Of a stretch of 60,513 bases of DNA, positions 26,861 to 37,566 are shown in pieces. Location of the stretch: positions 1 through 60,513 of the forward strand of contig CALMSX010000088.1 in NCBI GenBank assembly GCA_937872515.1. Direction: 5' to 3'. The notes beneath the pieces are model-generated. The model searched no databases. It was not told where the DNA came from and saw only the letters and a list, made by a program, of their open reading frames with translations. This stretch comes from an uncultured Bacteroidota bacterium (lineage in GTDB: Bacteria; Bacteroidota; Bacteroidia; Chitinophagales; Saprospiraceae). Position 1 is the first letter of the stretch, and each line of letters begins with the position of its first letter. Position numbers and translations under genes: made by a program.

Positions 26861-28879
26861 TTAAAGTTGAACAATGATTTCATCGCTAAAAGGGCCCTGT
26901 CTTCCATCACTCGAAAGGGCTCTTACTCTGTATCTCCATTTAATTCCCGGTTTTCCTGTTTCGGTAAATGAATTGGAAGGTAGGATCTCATAGAGTTGAG
27001 GTGAGTGATCGTCAATGGCTTTGTAAAGCATGTATTTATGTTGCTCATTGTTTTCACCATCTGCGATCGAGATAAGGATGGTGTTTTCATTTTTAGTAAT
27101 AGAAATTTCCGGTTTTGATAATTGAGATTTCATGGCGGCTATTTCTGCTACATCCACAGCCTTACTGATCAGGCCACCATCGTCAACAGCATGAATTTTA
27201 TAGTAATAGGTTACGCCTGACTTTACATCGGTATCGGTAAATGAAGTAGGTATCTTTGTTAGTTGGTGGATCAGCTGCCATTCCTGTGTGCCTGCTTTTC
27301 GCCACAAATCATGTCTTACTACATCTCTTGAACTGGAGGGTAAAAGGGTTAAACGGATACCTTCGGGCAAGACCCTGTAGTCACCAATGAGGGCCGGCGA
27401 AGGTGGGATTCGATCGGGTCGGCTGATGACCAAAGTATCCGATGGTGGGCTGCGCATAAAGTCGTCATCAACGGCAACAATAAAGTAATATCTTTTTTCA
27501 TTGAGCAATGAAGTACCGATGGTATCCTGGTAGATCCTGGAACGATGGGTTTGCGCATTGAGTTTGATAAAACTCCTTTTATTACCATCTGCGGCATAAA
27601 TATTATAGCCAATGATGTCTTTTTCTGCATGCTCATTCCAGCCCAGGGTAACTATGCCGGTGGTGTCAGCATAAGCAACTGGTTTAGTGGGCTTCGAGGG
27701 TGGAACCATGTCATGAATGCGGGTGTAAAGAGGGGTAGAGTAGGCAAAATTGCCGGCGGTATCTGCTGCAATCAATCTGTACTTATAGATGCCTGCCAGA
27801 TCGACCTCATCTGTTTTTTTATTTTGGTTCGGCTTTGCCCAATTGAGCAGGGTTTCTGTTTTATCGCCAAATGAGCGTTCCAAATGGATGGCTGCTATGT
27901 CAGTTGAATTATCGAAGGTCCAGTACAGATTTTTTGTCAGGTGGTTCATCAATGTATCGGCATATAACGATGGAACAGGGGGAGGCGTTTTATCGCGACC
28001 CATAGCCATAATGGCTTCTGAGGGCAAACTTTCATCACCAAAGGCATCGTTGCCAATCAGCCTGTAATACTTTTTTTGGTAATTGGCATTGGGTGCCGTA
28101 AAGGAATAGTATTTTTTGTTGTTGGTGATTTTTTGATCGGTCATCTGTACAAAAGGCACCTCTGTTATTCTTGTGTAGTTGACACCATCTGATGAAGATT
28201 CCACCAAATAAGAAGTGTAATGGTAGTCATGCAGCTTTTGATCCCAGAACAAAACCACGGACGATTCTTTTTCTTCTTTTTGATAAATGACAGGTTTAAA
28301 ACTTGCTTGTTTGGAAGTGATCACTTTGTAGGCCTGGTTATCGCCTGCCACCACTTTATAAGCATAATTAAATTTTGGATTGATGGTTTTATCTGTAAAT
28401 CTTAGTCCGGCTGCTTCTGCTGCCAAGGCAAACTGATCTGCTACCAGATGGACCAGCGACCATCGATTGTTGAAGTTATCTGTTTTTTCCAGTATAGTAC
28501 CATAGTCTGAAAAAGTAGAATTGCCCCAATTGCGATAAATATTTTCAAGAACTACCACCAGGATTTCATTTTTTTGTGAGACGGCAGCGGTGGCTTCAAT
28601 TTTGGTGGAATCCCAGGGCATAATCTCTGCTATGGCCTCGTATTTTCCATTTTGCGATACATTTCTGCGGTATACTTTGACCGGTTGTTTCAGCATTTTG
28701 TACCAGAGTTTGGCATCGGTGTAACCCCAACGCAAGACAATAGAATCTCTGTAGTGCTTGCCCTGCAACTGGATGACATTCTTATTTGATACCGATTCTT
28801 TCTGGGCATGGCAAAAAGAATTGAACAAAAACGAAGTACAAACCACGATCATTGTGGGGTGAAAAAGGCGGATTTTCAT
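26861..28879 (-). CDS. Secreted fibronectin type III-repeat protein
   Basis: 672 residues; signal peptide about 1-25 (ending NSFCHAQ). An N-terminal segment (DSIVLRWGYTDAKLWYKML) is followed by four to five FN3-like units with the usual W/Y and proline landmarks: VVLFWDQKLHDYHYTSYLVE, NLYWTFDNSTDIAAIHLER, VTLGWNEHAEKDIIGYNIYA, RLTLLPSSSRDVVRHDLWRK, and a last one ending YRVRALSSDGRQGPFSDEI. FN3 proteins of this type, with an RWG near the N-terminus, are recalled beside TANFOR-like giant proteins in other Bacteroidota. It lies 532 bases downstream of the giant gene and 9 bases upstream of the FISUMP lipoprotein. Role inferred as part of a surface assembly. Confidence 0.8.
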   Translation of the reverse strand: MKIRLFHPTMIVVCTSFLFNSFCHAQKESVSNKNVIQLQGKHYRDSIVLRWGYTDAKLWYKMLKQPVKVYRRNVSQNGKYEAIAEIMPWDSTKIEATAAVSQKNEILVVVLENIYRNWGNSTFSDYGTILEKTDNFNNRWSLVHLVADQFALAAEAAGLRFTDKTINPKFNYAYKVVAGDNQAYKVITSKQASFKPVIYQKEEKESSVVLFWDQKLHDYHYTSYLVESSSDGVNYTRITEVPFVQMTDQKITNNKKYYSFTAPNANYQKKYYRLIGNDAFGDESLPSEAIMAMGRDKTPPPVPSLYADTLMNHLTKNLYWTFDNSTDIAAIHLERSFGDKTETLLNWAKPNQNKKTDEVDLAGIYKYRLIAADTAGNFAYSTPLYTRIHDMVPPSKPTKPVAYADTTGIVTLGWNEHAEKDIIGYNIYAADGNKRSFIKLNAQTHRSRIYQDTIGTSLLNEKRYYFIVAVDDDFMRSPPSDTLVISRPDRIPPSPALIGDYRVLPEGIRLTLLPSSSRDVVRHDLWRKAGTQEWQLIHQLTKIPTSFTDTDVKSGVTYYYKIHAVDDGGLISKAVDVAEIAAMKSQLSKPEISITKNENTILISIADGENNEQHKYMLYKAIDDHSPQLYEILPSNSFTETGKPGIKWRYRVRALSSDGRQGPFSDEIIVQL

Positions 28880-29411
28880 TCCAGAGTTTTATTTGTACAA
28901 ATATGTAAAATGGCATGTCTAAGTGACTAATTAAAACAGGTAGGGGTTAAAAATACTGGAAATCATATAGGGGATAGTAGGAGATAGGTTCTAGGGACTA
29001 GGGAAGCAGATTTCTGAAATTTAGTATTTTCATCTATGAAATGGAGCAAAGAGTGACCCAAAATATAAATTAATCCGAGAATAGAGGTTCGGATACTATT
29101 TTTAAACATTTAGATAATTGAGGTAATTAAGGTGAGTTTCTTGTAAAGACAAAGTAAGACTTAATTCTCTTAATTCTCTCAATGTTGATATTCCATTTGG
29201 CATTTATGAGGAGCTGATGTTTATAAAGAAAAATGAACTATCATGATCCTGCATCCAAAGACTTTATCCCGGTGAACGAGAGGTGGATTTTTTTGAAACA
29301 TTTAGGGCAGGAAGGTTCATTAAGTTTCTGATGAAAAATGAAACATTAAAGAACCAAACTGCTCATAATGTTTGGTAAAATTGCATGGTATTCTCCTTTA
29401 ACGCTCCCTGT
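28880..29411. other. Intergenic region of 532 bases, no gene seen
   Basis: Separates the giant gene from the FN3 gene, so these two may be separate transcripts. Contains a TAGGG-rich word patch (about 28967-29008) and a short TTAATTCTC repeat near 29160-29182. No TAnnTTTG element was found on the minus strand before the FN3 start, and no terminator with a T run after the giant gene. Confidence 0.5.
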
Positions 29412-32400
29412 TTAATGTACATCAAATTGCATTATTTTACTGCTTCCCCAATCTTCTTCATCGTAATTATACGATTTATTTGCGCGAAATTTTACCTTAT
29501 TGGAAAAGCCATTTTGACCGGGGCCTTGAATAAGGTTTGAATTTAGAATAGTATTGGTAATGGATTCAAGATTTTGGATGAGGGCAGAAACCTGACCACT
29601 ACTTAAGGATTGATTATAATTGGCACTGCCTGTGGGTGGATTGCAGGTGTTTTCTACGATGTCGAGCCATTGTTCTCCAAAATCGGCGTATTCCTGGGCG
29701 TCCTGGAGTACATCTTCGAGGATGTAATATTTGAGGGAGAACTCATTGGCATAGGATACATTGCTACCTGAACTATTGAAGGCCTGGTAATTGACCATGA
29801 AATTATCATCTTCTTCATCGTTTTGGAGGACGGTGCTGTTAATTGCAAAATCATTGAGGGTTGCATATAGATTTTCGGAATTGGACCAGGCAAAGTTGGT
29901 AGATGGGAGGTAGGGGAAAAGGAGGGGTACTACTGAAGTGCTGCCTTGACTGCCCGATCCTCCATTATTATTGTTATTATTATTTCCTGATTGGTTCTCA
30001 TTGGTGCTGATACCACCACCTGATGATCCACCGGCACCTTGGGTCTGGGCAATGCCAATACCTCCGGCTCCTGTTTGGGAGATGGTCACAGAACTTTCAC
30101 AACCTGTAGGTTCGCCCCTGTATTCATCATTGTACACGGTGGCAAAATTGCCCAGTTTGGGCTTACTAAGATTGGTATGGAAACCTGAGATAAAAGGATC
30201 CGCTATTTCAACTCTGGGTGGAGCCTTGTGCATTTCATGGAGATTTTCATCGTCCATTTTGTATCCAAATATATCATATTTGTCAAAACCCTCGAAGTTG
30301 TCAAAATCGAGTTGATGATAGTTGTTTTGGGCATCTACGGTGACCTCTGCAGTGGCCATCTTATCTGTCAGGGTATTGAACCTGCTGGTTTCAAATTCAA
30401 AGGCATGGAGAAGGACTTCTCCTGCACTTACCTGGGTGAGGGCAGAAAGCTCCGGTAACTCAGGTTCTACCTTGTACTCAAAAGATAGACTATCTGCGTT
30501 GTATGCTTGTAATAAATTGGTATTGATTAATGTTTTTCTGGCAAGAGACAGGGGACTGGAAATTCCTGGAGTTGGCTTGGGCTTTCTCACTATTTGAACT
30601 ACATACTCCTTATTGTTGTCGAGATTGGGTTTGTTCCAATTAAGGCGGAGATTGCCCGAATTGTAGTTTACGGTTTGTCTGTTTAATTCCTCACCCTGGT
30701 TGTCGCGGTATACCGCAAAATAATCAAACTCTCTGCCTCTCGTATCCTGGAGGTAGTAATAGAGCTCGTTGATGTTGCTCTGGGTTTGCACATAGTGTCC
30801 ACCGGTATCTTCGTTTTGAAGGTAGAACTTCTGGTGGGTAATGGGCTTGGTTTTTCCTATGTATTCCTGCGGTATGGGATAGGGCAGGTCACCTGTGCGG
30901 AAGGTTATTTCCTTTTCTTCCTTCCACGTTTGTCCATTGAGAGAGACCAGGACCTCATTGCCATTGTTTCTTTTTTCTATGGCCTTTACCACAATTTTCA
31001 TTCTGTACTCTTTGCGTCCTTGCGCACCATTGGTAGGGCCTAAGAGGTTCCGCGGTTTGTAAGTAGCACTTCTGCCATCTTCAGCCAACAAATCATAGTC
31101 GGTATCTCTTTGAGCCGAAGAACAGTTGTTGCATTCTGCAGTTAATTCAAATTTATCCAGAACGGGTTTTATTTCATGGATTTTACCATCTACATCCGGG
31201 ATGGAAAGCCATTCATCAACAGGCACGGTAAAACTGACAGAAGGTCTCACATTGGGATCGATGTCTCTGTTTTCTTCTTCATTGGGATAATATTCTGCAA
31301 TGATAGGAAAGTCAAAAGGACTCGTCTGAGGGGGTACGCATTTATCGCCAATTGAGATCATCATCCTGGCACTGCCTTTGATGGTACCGGCCAGTAAATT
31401 GTACTGCAAGATGGCACGACCATCCAGCCACATAGGATCAGGGCCTCCTGCTTCGAGCATCATAGCGGCTATCAACTGGATAATTTTAACGTCAATTTCT
31501 TTGCCAAGGATCTTGCCTTTGACACCAATGGCACCTTCAAGTCCTGCGTATGCCCTGCCAGATCCATACCAACCATTGACCCCTGGATTTTGTACCACTC
31601 CGTTGGAGGTGTAACAGGATTGACCATCTAAGTTGACCAACATGATGTCCATGCCAGTAAAAATTTTCAGGCTGGCATAAAAGATGGCCCTGATTTCGCA
31701 TGAAGCCGTAACGTGGGCACCCATGACCAAGCCATGACCACCAGATGCCTGGAGTGGATTTCTTTCATCTTCTTTATCACCACCATCAAAACTACCCTCA
31801 TCAGAAGATTGCATTCCAAACAGGGTTGCCACAGCTCCCGGCGGAGGAGGAAGTTCTCCCGGAATATTTTGACCCGTCATGAGGTACAACATGGCTGAAA
31901 AACCGGCATCGATACCAAGGTGGTTTCCATTTTTCTGATTTTGAGATAGGTTGAATCCCGGTAAGTCAAAGACGATGCCTCCCATGTCATTGATGTAGGG
32001 GTTGCCAGCATTGAAAAACCAAAAGATGTCATCGCTGTCACCATTGCTGTCTTCGCCCGGAAACTCGCTCTCAGGACCAATGGCAAAGCCTGATCGAATG
32101 AGGCGTTTATTCAAGCCGGCACCATATAAAAGATTGGGAATGATATTGGCATTGATAGTATTCTCGCCTAATAAACAGACCTTTGTACCTCCATTTCCAT
32201 TGTCGGTAAAGGTAAGGGTAGTGCTGGATATGCCATAAAGTCGGGCATCGTTCCTTTGGGCATAACTTAGCGCCATTGACCAAAAGTCGCCTCCGAAACC
32301 AAGGGATCGCAGTCCTGTATTAACATTCCATTCTCCATAGACATAGGGATCGATCATGAATACCTGATCTGCTGCAAGGTTCCAACTTGTATTAAACTTT

Positions 32401-35400
32401 AGGATTCTATTTCCGTATACAGGCGTTGGTCTGTCAGCCCCGGTTGATGTGGGCTCCGGGTTGGTAATTTGATCCATGCTAACCACAAATTCAGGGGCCG
32501 TGGCATTCCAGTAGATACCTCCACCCAGGCCACAAAAGTGAACAAGATTAAATGGAGGCAAAACATCTATTCCTGAAATGGGGGGAGGAACCGATAATCG
32601 GAACATGCCATCAAAATACCAATAACCGTAGTATCTTCTGCTTCCAAATTCTCCGGCATCCGGGGTGCCGTATTTGCCGAAACCTGCAATGAGAGACGCA
32701 GTAAAAGTACCGAGGGTAAGTTCGACATCACCATGGAATCCTTTTGTGCCATCTTCGTTGTTGGTAAGACACACCTCGCCTTTTACAACAAAGGGATCAA
32801 AGCCAATACCATCACCGTCAGATCCTCCAAACCGTCCACATTCCAGTCCGATCCGATTGGGTTTAAACCGGGTTATTCCTTTGTTATTGGTGGTTAGGGA
32901 ATTCCAAACGTTGACCCTGGCCCCAATCATAAAATCGAACATGTCAGTGCTCAAACTTACATCAAGATCAAAATCGATGGATACTTCACCTCCTGAAAAA
33001 CCAATGGCGATGTCATTGATGGAAATCGGAAAACCATCCATATTTTCCTGCATCGAAGGTTCCTCCGGTAAGCCGTTGGCCAGAAGTTCGTCCAAATCAG
33101 AAACATCATATTCGTACCCTTCGAATCCTTCAAATTCTGCAATGGGTCCTGTATATAAATCGCCGCAGGTTGCATCCGCCAGATCTATGCCAAAGCCAAA
33201 GCAGCTGTGGGTGCCGTCACTTACCATACTTTCAGTAACAAAGCCCTGTGTGGAGTTGTAATTAAACTGAAAATCGGCCAATCGGATCACCAGACCAGGG
33301 ATGGCATCAGGCACTTCAATAGAAGCGGGTAAATTTTCCATGACATCGATGACCATTTGTCCTTTCAGAAAGGTACCCACCTGGGCACCGTTTTCACCCA
33401 TGGTAAATTGAACGTAGGAATTGGGACAAAGGGCTGCCTTTGCCAGAGAAATGGGAACTGAAATCAGTGAATCGGGTAGGGCGATTGCCGTAAATTCAAA
33501 TTGGTTGTTTTCTTCTTTCGTTAGAATGGCCTTGTAGTTTAGATAGTCTCCATCACCGGTAATGGGTGGGTTGATGCCCCCGTATAAGCCTCCGCTGATA
33601 AAGTCGTTTTGCACGATTTCAATTTTAAAGGTATCGATGGAAAAGCCCCAGCCACTGAGATTGCCATCACCGGTTTCCAATAAGCCTGAAACCCCGATGT
33701 CCATTGTAAGCGTGGGGTCAAAGATGATGTTCTGCGCAAATGCACCTCTCCTTGTACCGTTGGTAAATTCTTTGGGACTCTTGATTTCTATGTTTTTTAT
33801 AAATACTCCTCTCCAGGTTGTAATGAGCGCCGGGTCACTGCCATAGATGGCCTGGGTATTATAGCCTTCCGGAAATTGCATTTGATCCGGATTTTCCAAA
33901 TCAGACAAATCGAGGTAGGCATCTTGTGCAGGTTCGAAGGTCCAACCAGCAAGACCTGTAACCTGGAAGGGATCCATGTCAAAGCCAAACATCATGTGGG
34001 TGCCTGTCATTGCTTCATTGTTGTTATAAGCATAGAGAGAGGTAGCCGGGTCATTGCGTTTGTCGAGTGTCATGCTAAATCTGCCCTTGGCTTTACCACT
34101 TCCTGCGTTGCCATTGTTGTCGGGAATAATGAGTGAACGGTCAAAAGCCAGTTCTCCGCGAATGGCCATCGACTTCATGCCCTCACAATTCATTTCTATA
34201 TAGCAGTAGTTGTCTTTGATGGTTTGATCATCACCCAGTCCACCAAAGGTTTTTATGTCGAGATCGCCAAAGCCTGTACCTCTTTTTTCAAAAGCCTGGT
34301 AAAGGATGTACTCACCCCCAATGCCTGCGGGGGTAAGACAAATGTCGTTGCCGGCAATAGACACCCAAAAATTTTCAGCAAGGCCTGATAACTCCAGTAC
34401 ATTGATCAAGGCAATGGAAGCTCGGTCTGGTTCAAATTTCATGTCAATGATGCCCAATGTAAACTGCCTGCCTTCGAGGTCCTGGTTGATTCCTAAAGGG
34501 ACACCGGCTGCTTGTCCGGCTGCCATATTGAAAAGACTGCGGGCTGTTGAAATCTCATCTGAAAGGGCTGCAAGAGAAGCGGAAGGGCATTCTGATTTAC
34601 CCACAAAAAGTGTATTATAGATGTCGCCAAGATCGTATTCTCCACCGCTTTCATCTATGGCTTTGGCAAAACCATCATAGACCCGACCGGCAGTATTTAC
34701 TTTTAAGTTTTGGAAGGCAACGGCAATTTTTAGATTGTTGAGCCAGGGTATTTCTACCGAAGCTGTACCTTCATATGCTACTCCATTGTTGTTGGTGATG
34801 TCAATTTCGCGCATTACAAAATGTCCGATCTGCCATTCAGAAAATGCAGCAGGATTGGAAGCATTGTTGGTACTGATATTTGAGGTGTAAAGGCAATTTT
34901 CAAAACAATCAGAAACGGCATTAGAGGCAGGTTCTTCTTCTTCATTGTCATTGGGGTTAAAGCCAAACCAAAAGGTGCGGATTTCTGAATAACCATTGTT
35001 CCCAAACTGTACCTCATTGAAAGGATCAACGGCCCTGATCCGAAGTCCGTACTGGTGGCCATCAATCATATCCCAATCAGAACCATCGTTATTGTAGATG
35101 TAGCTTTGGTCGTATACCACTTTATCGAGAAGGGCCTGGGCACTTCCATCCAAAAACAGTAAGTCAAGGTCGCTTTGGGGGTATTCAGTTAGGTCAATAA
35201 TTTTGATCTCGTATTCAAGCTGATCTCTTTTGGTAGGGTCTGAAATAACAGGGTCCCAAAAAATAGTAAACACGTCGTTTGTAACCACTTCATCTTCATA
35301 TGGGGTGATGATGTTGAGCTGATCTCCATAATAAATGGAAAATGGCATTGTACAGCCGGAAGAAAGTGGGAGGTTATTGTTATTAAATTCGTATGCGTTG

Positions 35401-35846
35401 ATACACCAAACATATTCACCTTCAGGCAACATCCCATTGACATTGAGTTCCTGGGGTGGTATGCCAATGATTTCAAGATCATCAGAGGTGGCATCGTTGT
35501 AAAGTCCGGCTATTTCTTCGCCATTGAGATTGACTACACCCAGAGGAGGAATGGTAACAGGAATGTCAGCCCTCAGTGAAGGCAGAGTCCGAATTAAAAC
35601 ACCATTGGAAGTACCCCTGATTTCTCCTAAAAAATAAACGGTTACTTCTTGTTCTGTGTGGTTAATGGCTGTGATGGAGTATGCTTGTGGATTATTAAAA
35701 TAAGCTGTAAATTCCCTTGGGTAGGGTGGGGTAAAATTGATGATGACCTCTATAGGTCTTTGACCCATAATGGGGAATGACAAAATTATCAAGGCCAAAA
35801 ATAAACCTATCTTTTTTCCTGTATTCCAAAATATATGGTTCATCAT
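29412..35846 (-). CDS. Giant secreted TANFOR-like protein
   Basis: 2144 residues from the ATG at 35846, which carries the signal peptide (ending SFPIMGQ) and lies 13 bases after the barrel gene's stop; a start at 35927 would overlap that gene. The N-terminal 300 residues resemble the TANFOR-type region of Bacteroidota giants: INFTPPYPREFTAYFNNPQ, GVLIRTLPSLRADIPVTIPP, MLPEGEYVWCINAYEFNNNN, and then FTIFWDP and YGLRIRAVDPF as a fibronectin-like fold. Residues about 400-1450 are long beta-rich repeats with many glycines and calcium-like DxDxD loops (DSNGDSDDI). Residues about 1530-1720 hold SFTVPVDEWLSI, FRTGDLPYPIPQEYIGKTKP and FYLQNEDTGGHYVQ. A Gly/Asn/Ser linker lies near 1930-1975. No T9SS sorting domain is visible. 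Confidence 0.75.
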   Translation of the reverse strand: MMNHIFWNTGKKIGLFLALIILSFPIMGQRPIEVIINFTPPYPREFTAYFNNPQAYSITAINHTEQEVTVYFLGEIRGTSNGVLIRTLPSLRADIPVTIPPLGVVNLNGEEIAGLYNDATSDDLEIIGIPPQELNVNGMLPEGEYVWCINAYEFNNNNLPLSSGCTMPFSIYYGDQLNIITPYEDEVVTNDVFTIFWDPVISDPTKRDQLEYEIKIIDLTEYPQSDLDLLFLDGSAQALLDKVVYDQSYIYNNDGSDWDMIDGHQYGLRIRAVDPFNEVQFGNNGYSEIRTFWFGFNPNDNEEEEPASNAVSDCFENCLYTSNISTNNASNPAAFSEWQIGHFVMREIDITNNNGVAYEGTASVEIPWLNNLKIAVAFQNLKVNTAGRVYDGFAKAIDESGGEYDLGDIYNTLFVGKSECPSASLAALSDEISTARSLFNMAAGQAAGVPLGINQDLEGRQFTLGIIDMKFEPDRASIALINVLELSGLAENFWVSIAGNDICLTPAGIGGEYILYQAFEKRGTGFGDLDIKTFGGLGDDQTIKDNYCYIEMNCEGMKSMAIRGELAFDRSLIIPDNNGNAGSGKAKGRFSMTLDKRNDPATSLYAYNNNEAMTGTHMMFGFDMDPFQVTGLAGWTFEPAQDAYLDLSDLENPDQMQFPEGYNTQAIYGSDPALITTWRGVFIKNIEIKSPKEFTNGTRRGAFAQNIIFDPTLTMDIGVSGLLETGDGNLSGWGFSIDTFKIEIVQNDFISGGLYGGINPPITGDGDYLNYKAILTKEENNQFEFTAIALPDSLISVPISLAKAALCPNSYVQFTMGENGAQVGTFLKGQMVIDVMENLPASIEVPDAIPGLVIRLADFQFNYNSTQGFVTESMVSDGTHSCFGFGIDLADATCGDLYTGPIAEFEGFEGYEYDVSDLDELLANGLPEEPSMQENMDGFPISINDIAIGFSGGEVSIDFDLDVSLSTDMFDFMIGARVNVWNSLTTNNKGITRFKPNRIGLECGRFGGSDGDGIGFDPFVVKGEVCLTNNEDGTKGFHGDVELTLGTFTASLIAGFGKYGTPDAGEFGSRRYYGYWYFDGMFRLSVPPPISGIDVLPPFNLVHFCGLGGGIYWNATAPEFVVSMDQITNPEPTSTGADRPTPVYGNRILKFNTSWNLAADQVFMIDPYVYGEWNVNTGLRSLGFGGDFWSMALSYAQRNDARLYGISSTTLTFTDNGNGGTKVCLLGENTINANIIPNLLYGAGLNKRLIRSGFAIGPESEFPGEDSNGDSDDIFWFFNAGNPYINDMGGIVFDLPGFNLSQNQKNGNHLGIDAGFSAMLYLMTGQNIPGELPPPPGAVATLFGMQSSDEGSFDGGDKEDERNPLQASGGHGLVMGAHVTASCEIRAIFYASLKIFTGMDIMLVNLDGQSCYTSNGVVQNPGVNGWYGSGRAYAGLEGAIGVKGKILGKEIDVKIIQLIAAMMLEAGGPDPMWLDGRAILQYNLLAGTIKGSARMMISIGDKCVPPQTSPFDFPIIAEYYPNEEENRDIDPNVRPSVSFTVPVDEWLSIPDVDGKIHEIKPVLDKFELTAECNNCSSAQRDTDYDLLAEDGRSATYKPRNLLGPTNGAQGRKEYRMKIVVKAIEKRNNGNEVLVSLNGQTWKEEKEITFRTGDLPYPIPQEYIGKTKPITHQKFYLQNEDTGGHYVQTQSNINELYYYLQDTRGREFDYFAVYRDNQGEELNRQTVNYNSGNLRLNWNKPNLDNNKEYVVQIVRKPKPTPGISSPLSLARKTLINTNLLQAYNADSLSFEYKVEPELPELSALTQVSAGEVLLHAFEFETSRFNTLTDKMATAEVTVDAQNNYHQLDFDNFEGFDKYDIFGYKMDDENLHEMHKAPPRVEIADPFISGFHTNLSKPKLGNFATVYNDEYRGEPTGCESSVTISQTGAGGIGIAQTQGAGGSSGGGISTNENQSGNNNNNNNGGSGSQGSTSVVPLLFPYLPSTNFAWSNSENLYATLNDFAINSTVLQNDEEDDNFMVNYQAFNSSGSNVSYANEFSLKYYILEDVLQDAQEYADFGEQWLDIVENTCNPPTGSANYNQSLSSGQVSALIQNLESITNTILNSNLIQGPGQNGFSNKVKFRANKSYNYDEEDWGSSKIMQFDVH

Positions 35847-35859
35847 TTCTCGAATTGTT

Positions 35860-37566
35860 TTAAAAACTTTGTGATAATTTAAGCGTACTCCTCCATTCCG
35901 TGTAGGACCTGTTGACAATACTTTCATTGATTCGGTAGAGGGTGGTCAGGGTAATAGACCTTTTGGGAGAAAAGCGATAATTGCCGTTGAGTGAAAGGTT
36001 GGAGGAAGTGCCGTCATTTAGCCCATTGTATTGATTAAAAAAGAGCTGTCCGCCCACATTGAGCATTAATTTTTTATCCAACATTTTTTTGGCCACCCTC
36101 AAGCCCAGTCCATAACGAGTTTGATCCACGGTCCTGTATTGGTATTGGTTGTAGTTTATGGATGGATAAATACTAAGTTCTTTTTGAGTAAAGGTAAGGC
36201 CATGACTCAAACCCGCAGTAAAGACACTTATATCTCCTAAACTTTCATTCTGACTTTCATCTTTCACCGTATTGTAATTGAGGTAAAGCGTAAAATTCAT
36301 CCTCTTGATAAGCCCAGGTACGGTATAATCAGCATTGAAGCCATATTGAGAAGAAACTGTGACAAATCTTAAAGTGTCATTAAGCTGGAGGATTTCATTC
36401 ATGGACTCTGTCTGGTAGTTGGTGTACCTTAGTCCGAGGTTTAATTTTTCAGATGGCACTAGATTGATACCTGCATTGCCAATAACCCTGTTAGCAGTTT
36501 GGCTTCTGAGTTGGGTCAGGTTGTTGTGTTCCATGCCCAACTGTCCATCAAATCTCAGCTTTCTTTTAAAGAGATTTAGGCCGGTTGTAAAGGTGATTTG
36601 TTCGATGTCGTTTTGGAAAAAGTTGGCTGCCAGATTGGAGTAAAAGGGGTCTACTCTTCGGTATTTAAATCCTATTTTATTTCCTCTTATTCTCAGATTG
36701 ATTCCTCCATCACCGGCAAGAGAAAAACGGCTGGTTGAATTGGCCTGAAATAAATCTTTGGCAAAGGCGGGTACTTCATTGCCATACTTAATGGTGAAGG
36801 TATCCAATGCATCGGCTGTATAAGCAGAAAGACCCGTATTGAGGAACAATTCTATTCTCTTAAACAATTCCAGTCCGGCATTCAAGCCCAGGGTAAGATT
36901 TTCTTTGGGTGTCAACACCTGATAACCATAAAGCTGATTGACATCTCCACTAGGTGCAGGGCCATTGACATCATCAAAGGTCCTCACAGCCATCAGTTCA
37001 AGCTTACTTTTTGATTTTCGATAGCCAAACTTTGCTCCTTCAATGTTTCTTTCGTAGCCTGGAATCAGATTGGCACCATAGACCAGTGTATCTTTTATGG
37101 CCAGAGGATTTTGTAGTTTTCCTTTTAATGCTGAAAAATACCATTTTCCGGGAGTTAGTTCCAGCCCTACTCCAAAAAAGGATCGACCTGATAGGGTGTA
37201 GGCAGAATAGTTGATATTGCTCCACCCCAAATGCAGTTTGACCCACTTGTAACTGGGACTTAAGCCGAGTCTGTTGAAAGTATAATCATAACTGAATTGT
37301 GCATCTCTGTAACTTCCTGTGATGGGAAGATTAAAACCTTTGTAAGCAAAATTAATTGTGCCCGCTACCGAATAGCTATAAGGACTTCTTCTACTGCTGA
37401 TACCATTGACATCGTACACCTCGCCGCCTGCATTGAGGTTGCCTTTTACCGTCACTCTATCTTGTGCCCCTGCCCTGTTGAGTTGGGCAAGGACACAAAA
37501 AAAGAGGATTAAAACCCAACTCTTTGAGTCTGAAAATGGTAGTTTATTTGTAATCAGGGTTATCAT
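35860..37566 (-). CDS. Outer-membrane beta-barrel protein
   Basis: 568 residues from the ATG at 37566, which overlaps the upstream stop as ATGA; an upstream in-frame start at 37587 is less likely. Signal peptide about 1-33 (ending RAGAQ). The rest alternates short amphipathic strands and polar turns, for example [55 protein letters not shown], and ends with an aromatic residue (LKLSQSF), as typical for barrels inserted by BamA. Around 20 or more strands are likely. Position between a collagen-like protein and the giant protein suggests a pore or anchor for that module. No relation to SprF/PorP was recognised. Confidence 0.8.
   Translation of the reverse strand: MITLITNKLPFSDSKSWVLILFFCVLAQLNRAGAQDRVTVKGNLNAGGEVYDVNGISSRRSPYSYSVAGTINFAYKGFNLPITGSYRDAQFSYDYTFNRLGLSPSYKWVKLHLGWSNINYSAYTLSGRSFFGVGLELTPGKWYFSALKGKLQNPLAIKDTLVYGANLIPGYERNIEGAKFGYRKSKSKLELMAVRTFDDVNGPAPSGDVNQLYGYQVLTPKENLTLGLNAGLELFKRIELFLNTGLSAYTADALDTFTIKYGNEVPAFAKDLFQANSTSRFSLAGDGGINLRIRGNKIGFKYRRVDPFYSNLAANFFQNDIEQITFTTGLNLFKRKLRFDGQLGMEHNNLTQLRSQTANRVIGNAGINLVPSEKLNLGLRYTNYQTESMNEILQLNDTLRFVTVSSQYGFNADYTVPGLIKRMNFTLYLNYNTVKDESQNESLGDISVFTAGLSHGLTFTQKELSIYPSINYNQYQYRTVDQTRYGLGLRVAKKMLDKKLMLNVGGQLFFNQYNGLNDGTSSNLSLNGNYRFSPKRSITLTTLYRINESIVNRSYTEWRSTLKLSQSF

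Noticed and set aside
33876..34136. Plus-strand frames within the giant gene
   Set aside because: No family resemblance; the opposite strand has a continuous 2144-residue protein with a signal peptide.
35847..35927. Upstream start for the giant protein
   Set aside because: Would overlap the barrel gene and places 27 unconserved residues before the signal peptide; start at 35846 is better.
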